NCBI GenBank assembly: GCA_036518215.1
Contig: DATDNP010000176.1
Coordinates: 1-20,349 of the forward strand
Length of the DNA stretch: 20,349 nt
Source: CF-39 sp036518215
GTDB lineage: Bacteria > Chloroflexota > Limnocylindria > P2-11E
Direction: 5' to 3'
In this document: one piece after another, positions 18,815 to 20,349 of the stretch
Numbering within the stretch: the first letter of the stretch is position 1
Layout: each line of letters starts with the position of its first letter
The notes under the pieces: generated by a model
What the model was told of the DNA's origin: nothing
What the model saw: the letters and a program-made list of their open reading frames with translations, nothing else
Databases searched by the model: none
Translations under genes and position numbers: made by a program

Positions 18815-20349
18815 ATGGGCATCGGGGCGCGGCTCCTGCGCATCCGTGCGGGCGAGACGCGCATGGCGCTGACGCTGGTCGGCCTCATGCTCGTGACGTC
18901 CGCCGGCGCGGGCATCGGCGGGACGGCATCGGACGCGCTCCTCTTCGCGCGTTACGGCACGGCCGCGCTGCCACAGCTGTATCTCGCGCTCGGCGTCGTC
19001 TCATTCGTGTGCGCGCTCGGCGTCAGCGCGGTGTTCGGACGCGTCCGAAGAGAACGCGTATATCCCGCGGCGCTCGTGGCGCTCGCCGCGCTGCTCGTCG
19101 CGGTCCGCGCGATCCTCCTGACGGGCAGCGATGCCGCATACCCGGTCATGTGGCTCGCCGCCAACGTCGTCCTGATGCTGCAGGGCATCGTCGCGTGGGG
19201 CGTCGCGTCGTGGCTCTGCGACGCGCGACAGGCACGACGCCTCTTCCCCGTCGCGAACGCCGCGAAGATCCTCGGAACGATCGTCGGCACGGCATCGGTC
19301 GGCGCGTTCCTCGTGGTCGCCCGTCTCGACGATCTCCTCATCGTGTGGTCGGTCGCGCTCGTCGGCGCGCTCCTCGTGGTCGTGCGGATCCGTGGCGACG
19401 CGCCCGCGACGCTCGTCAGGACCGCGACGCCTCTGCGCGAGGAGCTCCTCATCGGATTCCGGATCGTGAGGACCTCCTCGCTCCTGCGATGGCTCGCGGT
19501 CTCGCTCGTCCTCTTCTCGGTGCTCTTCTTCGCGCTCGCGCTGCCCTTCACTCGCGCGGCGCGCGCCGCGATGCCCGACGAGCGCGACCTCGCGTCGTTC
19601 CTCGGTGTGTTCAACGCGACGACGACGGCCGCGGCCTTTTGTGCCTCGCTCTTCGTCGCCGAGCGCTTCTACGCGCGCTTCGGGGTCGTGAACGCGATCC
19701 TCGTGTTCACGCTCATCTACCTCGCCGGCTTCGTGACCCTCGTCGCGACCGGCAGCTTCCTCGTCATCGCCGCGATCCGCTGGATCCAGATGGCGTGGCT
19801 CGCGGGGATGGCCGATGCCGCCTACCAGGCGCTCTTCAATCCCGTGCCGCCGGATCGCCGGGACCAGATGCGCGCGTTCATGGAAGGCGTGCCCGGACAG
19901 GCGGGCATCGCCCTCGCGGGCCTCCTTCTCATGACCGGCGATCTCGCGTTCGATCCGCGCGCGGTCGCGCTCGGCGGCGCGGTCGCCGCCGCGGCGACGT
20001 TCGCGGTCATCTGGAGGACGCGCGGCGCGTACCGCGAGGCGCTCGTGTCCGCCCTGCGCGCCGGACGGCCCGAGCCGTTCCTCGGCGCCGACGACTCCTA
20101 CGGACGGCTGCTGGCGGACCGCGCGGCGGTGCGCACGCTGCTCGGCGGCGCCCGTTCGGAGGACGTCGCCACGCGGCGCGCGTCGCTGCAGATGCTTGCC
20201 GACGTCGCCGTACCCGAAGCGCGCGACGCGCTGCTCGCCGCCGCGACCGACGACGACGCCGTGGTCCGCGCGCATGCCCTCCGCGGCGGCGCGCGGCTGG
20301 CGCCGCAAGCGTTCGTCGACGCGGCGCGCGACGCGCTCGCGATGCCCGA
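18815..20349 (+). CDS. Npt1/Npt2-like membrane transporter with HEAT repeats (partial, 3' end missing)
   Basis: At least 511 residues are encoded with no stop before the window end. Residues about 15-400 contain 10-12 hydrophobic segments. The segment W-L-C-D-A-R-Q-A-R-R-L-F-P-V (133-146) followed by K-I-L-G-T-I-V-G-T resembles the Npt1/Npt2 (ATP/ADP translocase-like) branch of the major facilitator superfamily. From about 450 there are helical HEAT-type repeats (T-R-R-A-S-L-Q-M-L-A-D-V-A-V-P-E-A-R, then D-D-D-A-V-V-R-A-H-A-L). Free-living bacteria carry such fusions, sometimes with cyclic-nucleotide-binding domains, and are not expected to import ATP; the substrate is unknown. The ATG has GGCGGGGA just upstream. 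It is divergent from the PAS kinase gene. Confidence 0.78.
   Translation, partial: MGIGARLLRIRAGETRMALTLVGLMLVTSAGAGIGGTASDALLFARYGTAALPQLYLALGVVSFVCALGVSAVFGRVRRERVYPAALVALAALLVAVRAILLTGSDAAYPVMWLAANVVLMLQGIVAWGVASWLCDARQARRLFPVANAAKILGTIVGTASVGAFLVVARLDDLLIVWSVALVGALLVVVRIRGDAPATLVRTATPLREELLIGFRIVRTSSLLRWLAVSLVLFSVLFFALALPFTRAARAAMPDERDLASFLGVFNATTTAAAFCASLFVAERFYARFGVVNAILVFTLIYLAGFVTLVATGSFLVIAAIRWIQMAWLAGMADAAYQALFNPVPPDRRDQMRAFMEGVPGQAGIALAGLLLMTGDLAFDPRAVALGGAVAAAATFAVIWRTRGAYREALVSALRAGRPEPFLGADDSYGRLLADRAAVRTLLGGARSEDVATRRASLQMLADVAVPEARDALLAAATDDDAVVRAHALRGGARLAPQAFVDAARDALAMP

Noticed and set aside
17641..18915. Longer start for the PAS kinase (ATG 18915 or 18816)
   Set aside because: The extra residues are low-complexity and overlap the divergent transporter gene and its promoter region.
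4984..20349. Hidden selenoprotein read through an in-frame TGA
   Set aside because: For the TGA-ended genes inspected, the protein family ends at the TGA or the next gene overlaps it, and the continuing frames show no conserved sequence. No Sec candidate was found in this window.

Overview
This is a high-GC chromosomal segment of about 20.3 kb from a free-living bacterium. Several features would fit a Chloroflexota-type lineage: an SOS box of the Gram-positive GAAC-N4-GTTC form, a BTAD/SARP regulator, several small secreted copper proteins, and a CAP protein with a C-terminal Ig-like domain. Actinomycetota or a related high-GC phylum cannot be excluded, because no rRNA or other marker is present. 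Coding density is high. The longest stretch without a protein gene (4712-4983) holds a selenocysteine tRNA. I see no IS elements, CRISPR arrays or prophage genes.

Left part (1-4711, minus strand): a two-component system is followed by two copper-protein genes. The kinase has an extracytoplasmic sensor, HAMP and PAS. The OmpR-type regulator overlaps it by GTGA. Between the regulator and the copper genes is a Pho-box-like direct repeat (11-bp period), a plausible binding site for the regulator. The first copper gene encodes a lipoprotein with a long Ala/Thr/Pro linker and one cupredoxin domain. The second encodes a protein with two tandem cupredoxin domains. A perfect cUUCGg hairpin ends the operon at the window edge.

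Middle (4815-8664): tRNA-Sec(UCA) on the plus strand; a secreted His-containing helical protein behind a 28-bp inverted-repeat operator; a small cupin; a divergent secreted CAP/SCP protein; and an MFS exporter ending in an intrinsic terminator.

Mutasome region (8698-15485): a textbook promoter overlapped by a LexA box drives imuA, a shortened imuB and a small DUF6504-like gene, all overlapping. A minus-strand pair (ABM-like protein and DUF1059) follows. Next comes a small SARP-type regulator 16 bp upstream of dnaE2. The error-prone translesion cassette is therefore split into an SOS-controlled imuAB unit and a dnaE2 unit that probably has different control.

Right part (15632-20349): a GAF-GGDEF diguanylate cyclase has a C-terminal MshEN-like domain. 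It converges on a second kinase/OmpR-regulator pair whose kinase has no membrane segment. Last is the start of an Npt1/Npt2-like membrane transporter with C-terminal HEAT repeats, cut by the window edge.

The points most worth following are the selC gene, the SARP-dnaE2 coupling with a truncated ImuB, the GGDEF-MshEN fusion, and the Pho-box-like site before the cupredoxin operon.
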